From NCBI RefSeq assembly GCF_004193775.1, contig NC_041011.1, positions 40,741,167 to 40,805,166 on the forward strand: a stretch of 64,000 nucleotides of DNA. The letters are read 5' to 3'. Within the stretch, counting starts at the first letter, position 1, and every line of letters starts with the position of its first letter. The notes below the pieces were generated by a model. It saw only the letters and a list, made by a program, of their open reading frames with translations, did not search any database and had not been told where the DNA came from. Origin of the DNA: Glycine soja (taxonomy: Eukaryota; Streptophyta; Magnoliopsida; Fabales; Fabaceae). Shown here piece by piece: positions 47,786 through 59,639 of this stretch. A program made the translations under genes and the position numbers.

Positions 47786-48821
47786 TAGGTGCACATTGCA
47801 CAAGGTAACTAGTGTCGGTTCTTGTTCTCACGTTTTAAACTCAAACTTACATTGGTGACAAATTTAATTAAATAAAAATATTATTTCATATTTGTTATTA
47901 CAAAAGCAAACAAAATATTCAACTAAATTTAAAGCCAACATAAAAAGTTAACTACTAATCCCTCCAAAAAAAAAAGTTAACTACTAAACATAATGTCTAC
48001 TCAGTACTTATAGTAACTAAATTTAAATCTAAAATAACAAATTAATTAAATATCTATATTTATAAACTTGAGAATATGCTATTTACACTCTTAAAGATAT
48101 ATTAATAATATATTCGTATACGGCAATTTGTAAAGACAAAAAATTACACAAATTTTTACTATGCGGTAATTTACATAATTGGATATGAATAATTTGCATA
48201 AATTTCATATATTAATAACGTTAGTATATAAAGCCAAATATTTGCATCCACATTTATCTCATAAATTTCAAAAGATAGAGATTTATATCCAAATTTATTC
48301 AACATTCTCCTCTTCATTGTGATTTTTTTTTTCTACACTTACCTTTTTTGTATTTTTAGGTTCAATTTGCATCCCTTAACTGCACGAGTGCCTCTTGACC
48401 ATTGTTATCTCACTTGGCATTGGCAGATGATATTCTCTTGTTTGCGAAGGTTGAGGAGAATCAAGTGGAGATTATCAAAACTGTGTTGTTACGGAGGCTT
48501 CAAGTGACAGAGCGTACTAAAATGCAAGTGACAGAGATCACCCTTGTGGCCAAGTGGTGAAGGAGATTAAAGATCTTTGCAGGGAGCGTACTGTTACCTT
48601 TGTGCATGCATTTTGTGAGGCAAAAATGGTTGCAGACACTCTTGCAAAGCATGGGCAGTCTATGGAGGAAGACTTTGAAATTTTTTTATTATTCCAGAAT
48701 TTTTATCTACGCATTTGTTGACTGACTGGGTTGGAGTCTCTTAGATTAATGATATTGATTTGGGGGCTTAGGGCCCCTGGTCTTTGCATCAAAAAAATAA
48801 AAAATAAAAATAGGTGCACAT
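47786..48821 (+). mobile_element. Truncated LINE with 11-bp target duplication
   Basis: The segment 47797-48810 is flanked by identical TAGGTGCACAT (47786-47796 and 48811-48821) and ends in an A-rich tail (AAAAAAATAAAAAATAAAAA). These are hallmarks of LINE insertion by target-primed reverse transcription. Its right half holds coding traces. One is an RT active-site stretch, HLAFADDILLFAKVEENQVE. A little further on is the end of an RNase-H-like domain (HPCGQVVKEIKDLC, then VHAFCEAKMVADTLAKHGQS in one frame). The middle of the RT to RNase H region is missing. The left half is AT-rich with no LINE coding sequence, so it may carry another insertion or extreme decay. Confidence 0.72.
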
Positions 48822-49846
48822 ATGCTGGCTATTCTGTAACAATATAAAGCCACGGATGCAAACGTGAAAACCCCCGGGCCTGTGGGGTACTCGTAAAGAA
48901 AAGAGAAGCTCGAGTGCTAACACGTTTCTGTGGACCTATACTTTTCCAACAGAGACAATTATAGTATCTTCTGCCATCAATACTTGAAAATTACTCGTGA
49001 TGGAAATTCAGTTTATTTTTTAAAACAAATCTCTAATTCATTATATTTTTTTGAGAAAAAGTTTTGATAGATAATTCATTTTTAAGATTAATCTCTCTCG
49101 ATCAAACATGCAGCAAACGATATGAAACGGACATTTAGTCTTATGATTAATGAACTAAAATTCACAGACCAAAGCACATTGAAGCAGAAATTGAACCTAC
49201 AATAATGCATAAGAAAAAGCTGAAAAATATCTATATATACAGAAGCAAACATAATACAAGCCTTAAACATTGCTGCGGAAAAGACATCCATCCATTTACA
49301 TTTGCAAGGAGTGTCCATCATCCAACAAGGACAAACCCAACCCAAGACATAGGAATGTCAAATTAGCTATATAGAGAAAAAAAGTAAACAGTCTTAAAAC
49401 AAACACTCATGGAGATAGCACAGACGTATATAACCTAACAGCACCAACATATTATTGATATTTTCCTATCCGAGTTCCAAAATTAGTTATATATATATAT
49501 ATATATATAACACTTGTCAGACAACGACAAGCCCCACCTGATTGGCATCAAGGTCACGCCCAGAAATAGAATAACACCTTCCTCTCCTTTTTGTCCTAAA
49601 AAGCTTTCACCTATCCGCAGCACCCAATTTCCTCATTATGTGCTCCGGAAAAGCATCATACAGCTATATGCTGATTACACCAATCTCAGACACATTTAGT
49701 AGCATACAAGTACCTAATAGCGGGAGCAGAGTCCTACAGCAAAGAACCCAAAAAGAAAAAAGGAAAAAAAGGTTTAGTAGCATACCTATTTCCTACACAA
49801 TCTTCTAACGTCCACTTGTTGTGTATTATAGCAAAAGTTAAGCCTA
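48822..49846. other. Intergenic and GID1 3' region
   Basis: AT-rich spacer with a (TA)n tract at 49489-49509. The last few hundred bases are likely the GID1 3'UTR. Short ORFs on both strands have no family resemblance. Confidence 0.6.
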
Positions 49847-51456
49847 TCAACAGTCAGAGCTGACAAAATATTTTATCTCATCCATAACAGGAGAGAAGTG
49901 CTCATTGTTTGGCAGCAAATAAAACCCAATGGTTGCTTGCTCCAGGAAAATCAATTTCACTTCTTGGCCAGCCTTCTCAAGCCCTTTGGCATAACCCAAT
50001 TGCCAGTCCTGAACAAGGTCTAAACCAGCAACCACCACAAGGCTCTTGGGAAAGGTGATCCCTTCAAGACTCTTCCCCTTGGGGCCAAACGGGTTGCATG
50101 CATGGTGGTCTCTATCTTCCCCTTCAGGAAGAAAAGCCCTCCAATACCAGTCTCGATCCTTAACTCTAACAAAATACCTCCCATCTAAGCGCTTCTCAGA
50201 CTCGGTTCTTTCTTGCCCACCAAACAATGGGTTGAGCAGAATATTCCCAAACACTTCAATTCCCGACTCCACGGCCTTGAGGGCAACATGGTGCACAATG
50301 TTCCCACCTGAGCTATCCCCAGCCAAGTAGATATGAACTTTCTTATCCTTCTTACTCTGGAGCCAAGATCTAGAACTAACCCACTTAAGAGCTGTCCACC
50401 CATCATCATATGCACAGGGATACCTATTCTCAGGTGCACGCCTATAGTTCACAGACACCACAACAGCCTTACAGATACCCACTAGGCGACGACAAAGGGT
50501 GTCATATATAGCACTATTGGCTGAAGAATGCGCAAAACTTCCACCATGGAAAAATATGATGACAGGAACAACCTCAGAGCTCACAGGCTTCTCAAGGTCA
50601 AGAATGTTCACCGAACGTTCTTCTCCCTCAGTAGGACGATAGATTCGAGTCAGAAGATTCGTTTCACGGTCAACAACAACATCAAAGGAGAACACTCTGT
50701 CCACAGGGTTGGCATTTGCGGGAACCTTCCGATCAAGGAACTCTGCTAAGTCCCGGTTGAAAGTACCGTCCGGGCGACGAAGAAGATTGTATGCCAACTT
50801 GAAATTTGAGATCAGAACCCACATATTCAGCGGAACCACCATCTACACCAAATTTCATTTCATTTTTAAATGAAAAATAGAGGATAATAAGAAGAAAAAA
50901 AATAAAAACCGAGGAAAATTAGAAACAGAGAATAAATCCAAACAAACCCCATAGTTTGGGGGAAACTGATGAATCAAACTGCCAAAACCAGCACATTAAG
51001 TAACAAACCCTAAGCAGTGAAACCGTGTTAGGTAGAACCAGAAATTGATCCAACCAAAATTGAAAACCATTACACCAACAGAACAAAGCTTAACCAGCTC
51101 TTCAATGAAACCAAAACATATCCAAACCCAAATCCCAAAACGATGACGAAGAATCACCAATACAAGAGTGATTTTCGTTTCATTTCAGTTATACCTAAAA
51201 GATATTTAAACAAAAAAACAAAAAAAAATCACACAAATAGTCAAGTAATATAGTATACAAAAAAAAAAAAAACAGAACAGAAGAGAAAAGAGAATCAATC
51301 AGAACCGAAAGAAGAAAGATTGCAATCACGAAACATCGTACGGTTCAACAATACAAAGTTGTATAAAAAAAAAAAACATATTTGAATCAAAAAGTACGAT
51401 GCAGAGAGTGCGTTCACCTTAGAATCGTTGGGGTTAAGCTCGTTACTCCCAGCCAT
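49847..51456 (-). CDS. GID1: Gibberellin receptor GID1
   Basis: Two exons on the minus strand, 51456-51418 (MAGSNELNPNDSK) and 50842-49847, give 344 residues, the family's usual length. The intron after codon 13 is at the classic GID1 position. GID1 is a soluble nuclear/cytosolic receptor derived from hormone-sensitive-lipase carboxylesterases; on binding gibberellin its N-terminal lid recruits DELLA proteins for degradation. The lid segment is present (LNMWVLISNFKLAYNLLRRP). So are the oxyanion HGGSF (112-116) and the nucleophile-elbow motif GDSSGGN with Ser191. LVVVAGLDLVQDWQLGYAKG is also conserved. The catalytic His of the esterase triad is replaced by Ile within QATIGFYLLPNN, as known for true GID1s. 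The sequence resembles the GID1c type, but I leave the letter open. No defects seen. Confidence 0.96.
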
Positions 51457-53526
51457 TGGAACGATCCAGTATTTCCGATTACAGATCCGCAACGCGCTTC
51501 GCAACTTGACAATCACAAAAGCTCTTGGCGAGGCAAATCCATAAAAGCACGAAAATGGCGTTATGTTAAGTGAGATCGATTGTTTGTTAATTTATTTAAG
51601 TTTTGGGGAGATGAGTATTGAGTTGTGAGAGTTCAGTGGCAGGGAAAGAGAAAGAGAGGAGGAATGGTGAAGGATAAGAAACGGTGCGTAGTGTGGCAGA
51701 GGGATAGAGGAGGGAAGGGCCAATGGGAGGAAGAAAAGGCCCAAATGGAACTATTGTGTGGGTCCTGTGGCGAATCACTTTGTTGTATTTTTACAGGGTT
51801 TTTTCTTTTGGGTCGTGATAAAAATGGAAAGAAGGTGAGTGAATCAGTTCCTGCCACCAAGACAGACATCCCCCTTCCACCTCCACAATTTTGGCATCAT
51901 AATAATTCTATCAAGTGTCAACTAGCAAATGGTTATGCTGTATTGCTCTACCACTAATCAAGATTCCACCTCCCACTAATTCTTTACTGCTTCAGGAACA
52001 CATTTATTAGGCCCCCTCAATCCCTTCTTTTTCTTAGTTTGGATTTTTTTGCCTCCACCTAATCTTTTAAAACCAATCATTTTTAATAAATTAATCGATT
52101 CTACTTAATAATACCAACTATGTTTTAGATTTCGATCTTTCAAAGTGGAGAATTTGTTGTAAAGATGATCTAGATTACTTAGTTTAATAAAATATGACTT
52201 TTTGTAAGAGAAAAAAAGGTTATGCATCCATCCACAATATATAAAAAATTATATAATATCTAATCATAATTCATCATAAGTTAATTAATTTTAAAAATAT
52301 TTATCTTAAAATAACTCAAATAATGATTTATAATTAAATAACAGTATAAAAATATAAATTTATTATCCTATTAGTACATAAACGTTAAATTTTTTGTCAT
52401 TCTCATCTATTTCAACCATGAAAAAAGTGGAGAATTTGTTTTAAAGTTTACTACTCAGTAATCTATTTACCTTGATTAATTTTAGAGCGGAAAGTTAAGG
52501 AAGTAGATTTCCAAAACTTTAGTTTTATCCGACTTGCCTACATATATTATTTAAATTTGTATGTATTTTTTTTCTAAATATCACGTTAACCTTGATTTGA
52601 ATTCAATCATTAGCAAAATTTTGACCGGTCAAGTCCAAATTGAAAAAATGACTCATCAGCTAAGTTATGTTATGACCATTGACCAGGTAAGTCCAAGTTC
52701 AAAACAAATGACTTGACCAAAAAGATCACATCATATTCAAACAATGTAAAACTCAACTAAATAACACTTTAACCAAATAAAAAAATTACAATAATGTATC
52801 AAGAGTATATTAAGAATATAAAATCGAAATTATTGTGTACCTGCAAGTTAGTCTCTATATTTAATTATAAGTATACGTTAGTCACCAAATTTTCAAAATC
52901 CATACTAATTAATATATTTTTTAGGTCCAACCGTCCAAGAGAAGAAAAAGAGATCATCACATCGATACAAAAACATATAGTGTGTGTTTGATTGAGGATT
53001 CTGAATCCAGCGTATTACTTATAAATATAATCATGTCAAATTTCACGTGAAAGCAACTATTTCTTACCTTGGAGATATATGTCCGTACTACGGAGACACA
53101 AATAAAAAACATTAGGATAATTCCAAAAAGGGAAGAAATAGTTGTAGCCAAATTTCACGACCCAAAAGAAAATTAAAAATAAAGAGTAAGGGTAGTAAAT
53201 TGAGATATGCAAATAGTAAAAAAAAAACAGGTTTTCCCCCCGTTCAAGTAGCCCAACAGAGCGAATTGAATTGGGCCGGACTAGGCCCTTTTTTGGATGC
53301 TGGCTAAGTAAATAAAACAAAAAAAGGAGCGAAAAACCTTTCAAGTTTCGTGACTCCCCTCGAACCGTTGGGTGATTCTGTTTGTGACTTTGTGTTGCTC
53401 GCTCCCTACTCTGTTATGCTGCTCCTTCCTTTCTGATTTCAAGGTATTTGCCTGAATTTTCTTTCTAGAAGGTGATTTGAAACACCCTTTTACTTTGATT
53501 CCAAGGTAATTGCCCCAATTCAATTG
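51457..53526. other. Intergenic between divergent GID1 and cyclin-L genes
   Basis: The GID1 5'UTR and promoter occupy roughly the first 500 bases (purine-rich leader). Then comes AT-rich spacer with a stretch at 52228-52390 that resembles the 29.1-kb MITE family in diverged form (ATAATTAAATAAC, TTATTATCCTATTAGTACATA). No gene is supported. Confidence 0.5.
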
Positions 53527-53543
53527 TAGGGTTTAAACCCTAA
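53527..53543. promoter_or_regulatory. Palindromic telo-box at the cyclin-L promoter
   Basis: TAGGGTTTAAACCCTA is a perfect 16-base palindrome made of two head-to-head telo-boxes (AAACCCTAA on the plus strand ends at 53543). It lies about 80 bases before the presumed noncoding exon's donor. Confidence 0.55.
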
Positions 53544-54386
53544 AAAGGACCCACGGCGAGAAGCTTCCAACTCCTCTCTCACGCGCGGACCTCCCCCTCC
53601 GGCGACTTCTGCACCGACGGACGGTGAATGCCACTTTCTTTGTTTTTCTTTTTAATTCTTTAAATGTTGTGTTTTCAGATTTTCTCTGCTTTATTCCTCT
53701 TTACTTTTAGATTTTTGTTGAGTGAAACGCTTTTGATTTCCGCCAAAAACTTCTTCTTAATTTTTTTTTAAAATTATATTTCAACCAATAACATTTAAAC
53801 CGGTGATTTCGTTAAGGGCTCATTTTTAGTTGTTAATTTCTTTGTTGCTAGACTTCTGAATTCTGAATCTGTGACCATGTCTTAAATCATAATCCTTTTT
53901 TTTTACAAGTACATTTTACTTTCGTTTCGACCCCTGACCCTGATCTGAGGTTTTAGTTACCATGGGATGCCATTATCAATGAGATTTCTCCAACAGTTAA
54001 ACAGAATTGGACTTGCAGTCCAACATTAACATTTCAATTATGACTCCATCACATCAAGTTAGTTCAGAATATTGAATATATAGAGGAAGGATGATGATGT
54101 GGTACAAGTTCAAAATATAATGTTAGTTTTGGACTTGTTTTTATGTGTAGGTCGTAATTTTATCTAATTTTGCATGTTATTACTTGTCTAAAAGTAAATA
54201 CTAGTTTTATCACTGATTGGCCATGGTGAACTGGGCTCTCATCTAACAACCGGTCCATATTTAAAAACACTACTGTAATGCTCCCACCCTTTTAATCTTT
54301 TGATTCACTTTTATGTTTTGGCAAAAGTTTTCAATTTTCATGACCAGAATTGTGCCCTTTCTTATGTTAGGGTAAAGGATAAAGGG

Positions 54387-57300
54387 ATGATCTACACAGC
54401 AATTGACACATTCTACCTCACAGATGAGCAGCTAGCAATCTCACCTTCTAGAAAAGATGGCATAGATGAAGCCACTGAGACCAGCCTTAGAATCTATGGT
54501 TGTGATCTCATCCAAGAAAGTGGCATTTTGCTCAGATTGTATCCTTTGGATTCTGTTTATTTTCATTTTAATTACCATGTTTGGTCCAAATTATTACCTT
54601 AATTATGTGACAGGCCACAAGCAGTCATGGCTACTGGGCAGGTTCTATTCCATCGTTTCTATTGTAAGAAGTCATTTGCACGGTTCAATGTCAAGGTCAT
54701 TACTATTTTGTGATATATTATTTTCTCTTCTTTCTCTCTTTGTGCTTTGTGAAATTCTATGCTCACAGCATCGCTTTGCAGAAAGTTGCTGCAAGCTGTG
54801 TATGGTTGGCTTCAAAACTGGAGGAAAACCCTAGAAAAGCCAGACAAGTAATTATTGTTTTTCACCGGATGGAATGCAGGAGGGAGGACTTTCCCATGGA
54901 GCATTTAGACTTGTATTCCAAGGTCAGAAGCTTCTCATTCTCACCTTTCTTTGCCTATAGTACACAGACATACTATTTTCATGTTTGGTGCCACATTCTC
55001 AAGTTTGGACTTGCGTAAAAGTGGAAGCAACTACTAGTAGCTTCCACGTTTTTTGTGATAATTTAACGTGATTTGAGCATCAAATGCATGTACTTGAAAT
55101 GGATTCAAACACGTGCTATGACTCTTATTTTATTTCAAATCTTAGTTATTTGAATGTTTTCTGCTTTCTTTGTTCATGAACAGAAATATGTTGATTTGAA
55201 AATGGAGTTGAGCAGAACAGAAAGACATATTTTGAAAGAAATGGGATTCATTTGTCATGTTGAACATCCTCATAAGTTTATATCAAATTACCTTGCTACC
55301 CTTGAAACACCTCCAGAATTGAGGCAAGAGGCTTGGAATCTGGCTAATGATAGGTACATAATTCCAGATATTATTTCTTTTTTATGCTGCTTGTGTATTT
55401 TTGTGCATGTTCATACTGGACGCGATGATTTATTCCCTTCCACAAGAATCCTGAATTAGACTGTATCTTCTGTTCCATTATACTCTGGAAAGTTTGCTTC
55501 TATAGTAGTCTTTGTTTGTGATTCCAGTTTGGTTCATTGGATGCAATATACAGTTTAAACTCTAAAGAGCCAGGTCTATCCTGGTAATTCATTTCATCAA
55601 GTAAAAAACAAAACCTTCACGAAATTGTCCAGTAGTTTTTTTTTCCCCACAACCTAATAATGTAATTTCAGCCTTCAAGTATTTAAAATGAAAACAATAG
55701 TTATTATAAAAATGAAGAGAAGTTTTAAGAATATTGTACAGTACCACAGTCTATGCAGAGGATTTGACCTAAAGTGTGGCTGTAATATGGTATAAAATTA
55801 TGAGATTCTTGTTAAACTGTTAGAAGCCATTCAGCTTGTAGTTGTTATTAAATGACAGATGTTTTGAAGGGTATCATACCTTATGAAGCTGTTGATCTCA
55901 TAGCTATTAGCAAGCCCTTGATGCTTATAATCTTTTGTATGGCAAGCATTGGATCCTAGCATAATTTGTAGTGGAGTAAAATATTTGTTTACATTTTAGT
56001 ATAAACTTGCCCAACTCCAATGCACTAGTATTTTTGGTTGTGGCTTTGTATTCATCTGATGCTTTCTAATTCATGGCTTTATGCTTCCCTAACTCTTTTC
56101 TCATGCAGTTTGAGAACTACATTGTGTGTTCGATTTAAGAGTGAGGTTGTGGCTTGTGGAGTTGTATATGCTGCTGCTCGCAGGTTCCAAGTACCCCTTC
56201 CTGAGAACCCACCATGGTGGAAGGCATTTGATGGGGAGAAGTCTGGGATTGATGAAGTATGCAGGGTTCTGGCTCACCTTTATAGCCTTCCAAAGGCACA
56301 ATATATACCAGTCTGCAAGGATGGGGACTTTACATTCTCCAACAAATCATCGGAATCAAAGTCTCAATCAACACCCAAAGTGATGCCCACTTTATCCATA
56401 TTTATTGTAATTTGCCTTAGTGGTGGTGCAAATCCGCATCAGTTGGATGTTCCACAAAATTTTTAGGATGTTCCACAAAATAGTAATTTACCTTATAAGA
56501 CAAATGTCGGCATTAATAAACCTGTATTATTGACAATCAACTATAAGGTTTGATCTAACATTTTAAATCACTGCCAATTTGTAGGATGTTCCGCAAAATA
56601 GTCCCCCAGCTGATACTGACAACTCAGTGCCAAAGGGAACTCAAGGAGAAGCTAATATTGAATCCAATGGTAGCAAGGGTGCAATTGTAAAGGTAGCCAT
56701 TGATAAGCTGAAAGATTCTAAAAGGTCTGATGATGAATCCAAAGGCATGAGTACAGAAGGAGAGGCAAGAGATGAACCCATATTGAAGTCCAAGGCTGAC
56801 CGTAAAATAGAGGCCATTGAGCGCAGGGCAGACCGGGACAGGGATAGAGAACGATATAGGGATAGGGAAAGAGACAGAGATAGGGACAGGGACAGAACAA
56901 AATCCAGAGATAGAGATCGAGGAAGGGATTCTGACAAGGAACGTGAACGAGAGGAAGCTGAGAGGGGCAAACTCAAGGATCGGGATCACCGTTCTAGGGA
57001 GAGAGCAAAGGATTCAGGTGTCTAGATTTCTTGTGTGTGTGGTGTTTGTGTTTCTTTTTTGTTGTTTTTTTGGGGGGGTTAAATTATTAAGTTTTTGTAC
57101 TGGATGCAGGACATTCAGAGAAGTCAAAACGCCATTCATCGCATGGTATGAATCTGTGTTAAAATGGGTTTGGCATTTGTTATCCTTTTAGCATTCCATC
57201 TTTCATCGCATGGTATGAATCTGTGTTAAAATGGGTTTGGCATTTGTTATCCTTTGAGCATTCCATCTTTCATCGCATGGTATGAATCTGTGTTAAAATG

Positions 57301-57425
57301 GGTTTGGCATTTGTTATCCTTTTAGCATTCCATCTTTCTTCCTAACACATTTCGATTTTACAGATCGCGATTCCCATGGTTCCTCTTACTCGTCAAGGGA
57401 AAAAGATCGACATAGACATCATTGA
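54387..57425 (+). CDS. CYCL1: Cyclin-L1 (RS-domain cyclin)
   Basis: Eight coding exons give 448 residues: 54387-54538, 54614-54695, 54782-54922, 55184-55353, 56109-56379, 56585-57017, 57110-57145 and 57364-57425. A noncoding first exon probably ends at 53623 (ACG|GTGAAT), with its intron closing at 54370, 16 bases before the ATG. Cyclin L partners CDK11/CDKG kinases in pre-mRNA splicing and transcription; the Arabidopsis homologue MOS12 affects immune-receptor splicing. The first cyclin fold contains [15 protein letters not shown] and [14 protein letters not shown]. The second contains [10 protein letters not shown] and [14 protein letters not shown]. The C-terminal 150 residues are an Arg-Asp/Arg-Ser-rich tail ([18 protein letters not shown]), typical of splicing-speckle proteins, ending EKDRHRHH. 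The donor of the penultimate coding exon lies in a three-fold tandem repeat. Confidence 0.93.
57135..57337 (+). repeat. 67-bp tandem triplication covering a cyclin-L splice donor
   Basis: TTCATCGCATGGTATGAATC recurs at intervals of exactly 67 bases (GCATGG at 57141, 57208 and 57275). The three units are nearly identical; one shows CCTTTGAGC for CCTTTTAGC. The first unit contains the end of exon 57110-57145 and its GT donor, so two extra copies of the donor follow in the intron. Confidence 0.95.
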
Positions 57426-58990
57426 CATTATTTAGAAGATATTACAAGATGCACCCGTCAAAGTCAGTCAACTGATCAAGCATTGCACGTCCTCTGATCT
57501 TATAATCAGTAAATACTGCCTGTCTGGGGAAGTTTTTATTTACAGATATAAACAATTTAGGGTTCATTTGCGGTCTTATTTGATAAGTACTCATGTGAAC
57601 ATTCTATGTATACCTTATTTTGTTTATAGTCGAAGAGAGAATAGAGTTAAAATTATTTTTGTTATTTTAAAGAGTTAATTGAAATGCGTTAAAAATAACA
57701 TATAGACATATTATAATTTTGTATAATTTTTTTTCAAATATTTATAAAAATATTTAATGTCTTAAGATAAATTTGTTGCAGTTAACATCACATTCAAGTC
57801 TCCCCGTGAGACTTCAATGTGGACAATTGACCTCCATATCTTTTGCTATGATAATAGTACATCGAAGTGCACTTGATGCATCCTGTCTATCAAGAAAGCA
57901 ATCGAGTTTAATCTTATAAACAAACAATAATGAAAATTTGAATTAAACCTTTATCTAACTTTTATTCAAAGTCTAAGTTTCGAGAACATGCTGTAAAAAA
58001 AATCCATAACCAAAAAAAAAACATTAATATTATTTAATAGTCAAATTTATTCAACAAAATGTTTGAAATTATGCCACCCAAGCATATGAAAAAGAGTTTT
58101 GCAAACCACCAAAATGATCTTTAGCCACCATCTTCGACAATTAACAAGATAAAACATGGAAGATCAGTAGTAGTTAGTTTTTTTTTTTTTTGTTGAACAA
58201 TCAGTAGTAGTTAGTTAGTTACCATCCTTTTTGCGTACATGAGCATTGTGTGGGACGTCACTACTTGTTGACATCAAAAGTAGTTTAAAATTTAAATTGA
58301 CGAACCTGTCAAGTTTTCAATTCAATCTATTGGTACACTTTTCTACTTTGTTTGGATTGATAACAAAATAGAGAGAAAAAGAAATAGCAACAACAATACA
58401 GGAATAAAAGAAAAAAAGTAGAAGGTATATTTTATTTGGATAGGTAAAAACAGGATAGAAGTGGATAATTTTTTCACTTATTTGAATGGCCAAGAAAGAA
58501 AAAAAAATTGCTTAAAAAGTTTTTTATTTTTCCACTTAATTTGAGATGTAAACAACTTATAAAAGGCTAATACTTAATCTTTTTTCAAAAGAAAAATACC
58601 AACCTACATTCTTTAAAGCACTTCTTATTTTTTATTTTTAATTGAAATTTGCTATAAATCACAAACTTATGTGAATATCACTCCTTATTGAATCATACTT
58701 ATAATTTTATAGATTCTATTAAGTTTTAACTAATATGATAATGTGTATTACTAACACTTCTTTTTTTAAAAAAAAATAGTATTTAATAAATAATTCAAAT
58801 AAAAAACAATATAACAATAAGAAAATAAGAGAATAAATAATATATAAACATGGAAGTTATTTTTAATTATAATTTTTTAAATATTTATGAACATTAGGAT
58901 TTATTTGATTTATCATGGTCGGATGAGTTGTCAATAAGTGATAGGAATATTGTTATTGGACAATCCTCCACTTGCAGGCATGGAGTCACG
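57426..58990. other. Intergenic spacer
   Basis: Cyclin-L 3'UTR followed by AT-rich spacer. A short duplication CAGTAGTAGTTAGTT occurs at 58.16 and 58.20 kb around a T-run, resembling a small insertion with duplicated target. No gene seen. Confidence 0.55.
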
Positions 58991-58994
58991 TTTC

Positions 58995-59625
58995 TTTTCT
59001 CAACTTGGGGAAAATGTAAATTATATTAAACCCAAAATGATATAACAATAAACAGGGCATACCCAACAGCTACAGAAAATCAAAAGTCTCTCTAATACAA
59101 GAAGACCTATATCAAGATGTTAAAACAAATGTAACAGGTGCGCTTGTCTATACATAAGAAACTTAATCTTGCTAATAACCTCTGTTACAGAAAATTGATA
59201 ATCTTCAAAAATCAGCTTGTTCCTAGACAGTCAGATGCAGTAGACTGTAATTATTATAGTCAGACAACGAAATTTTCCTTGAACACCTGATGTGGATCTG
59301 CCCCTAATCAAAGAGTCAGTAATGCGCTGCAAAGAAGTGAAACGCCTAGGAAAAGGAGCCAAATCACGAATGTGAGCCCAAACTTGGAGAGATTTCCTGT
59401 AAAAAAAGAACAAATGTGCATTTGACTCAGCCTCATTTGAACATAAAGGGCAGAGGGAACCCTTGTTCAAAAAAACAGTTTTATCAAGAGTAAGCAGCCA
59501 ATTCCTTTTAGTAAGCCATAGAATGAAAGACGTCTTAGGGGGGATTGCTGGGTTCCATATAATAGAACACCAACTAACAGTAGGCTTGACACCTCTAATG
59601 TATTTATAGACTTTACCAACAAGAA
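58995..59625 (-). mobile_element. LINE fragment with zinc-binding RT (zf-RVT) domain
   Basis: On the minus strand one frame reads GKVYKYIRGVKPTVSW, then IIWNPAIPPKTSFILWLTKR, then LCPLCSNEAESNAHLFFF. This is the Cys/His zinc-binding domain found near the end of plant LINE reverse transcriptases. After that, LSRNKLIFEDYQFSV follows a TGA replacing the usual Trp. It is a 3' piece of a LINE ORF. The right border abuts the DnaJ pseudogene. Confidence 0.75.
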
Positions 59626-59639
59626 ATTATTCATTGATA

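Noticed and set aside
54300..54386. Upstream in-frame extension of cyclin-L
   Set aside because: The AG at 54369-54370 and the family's [11 protein letters not shown] start indicate this is intron and leader.
56624..56989. Minus-strand ORFs opposite the cyclin-L RS domain
   Set aside because: Complement of Arg-Asp/Arg-Ser repeats gives Ser/Leu-rich shadows.
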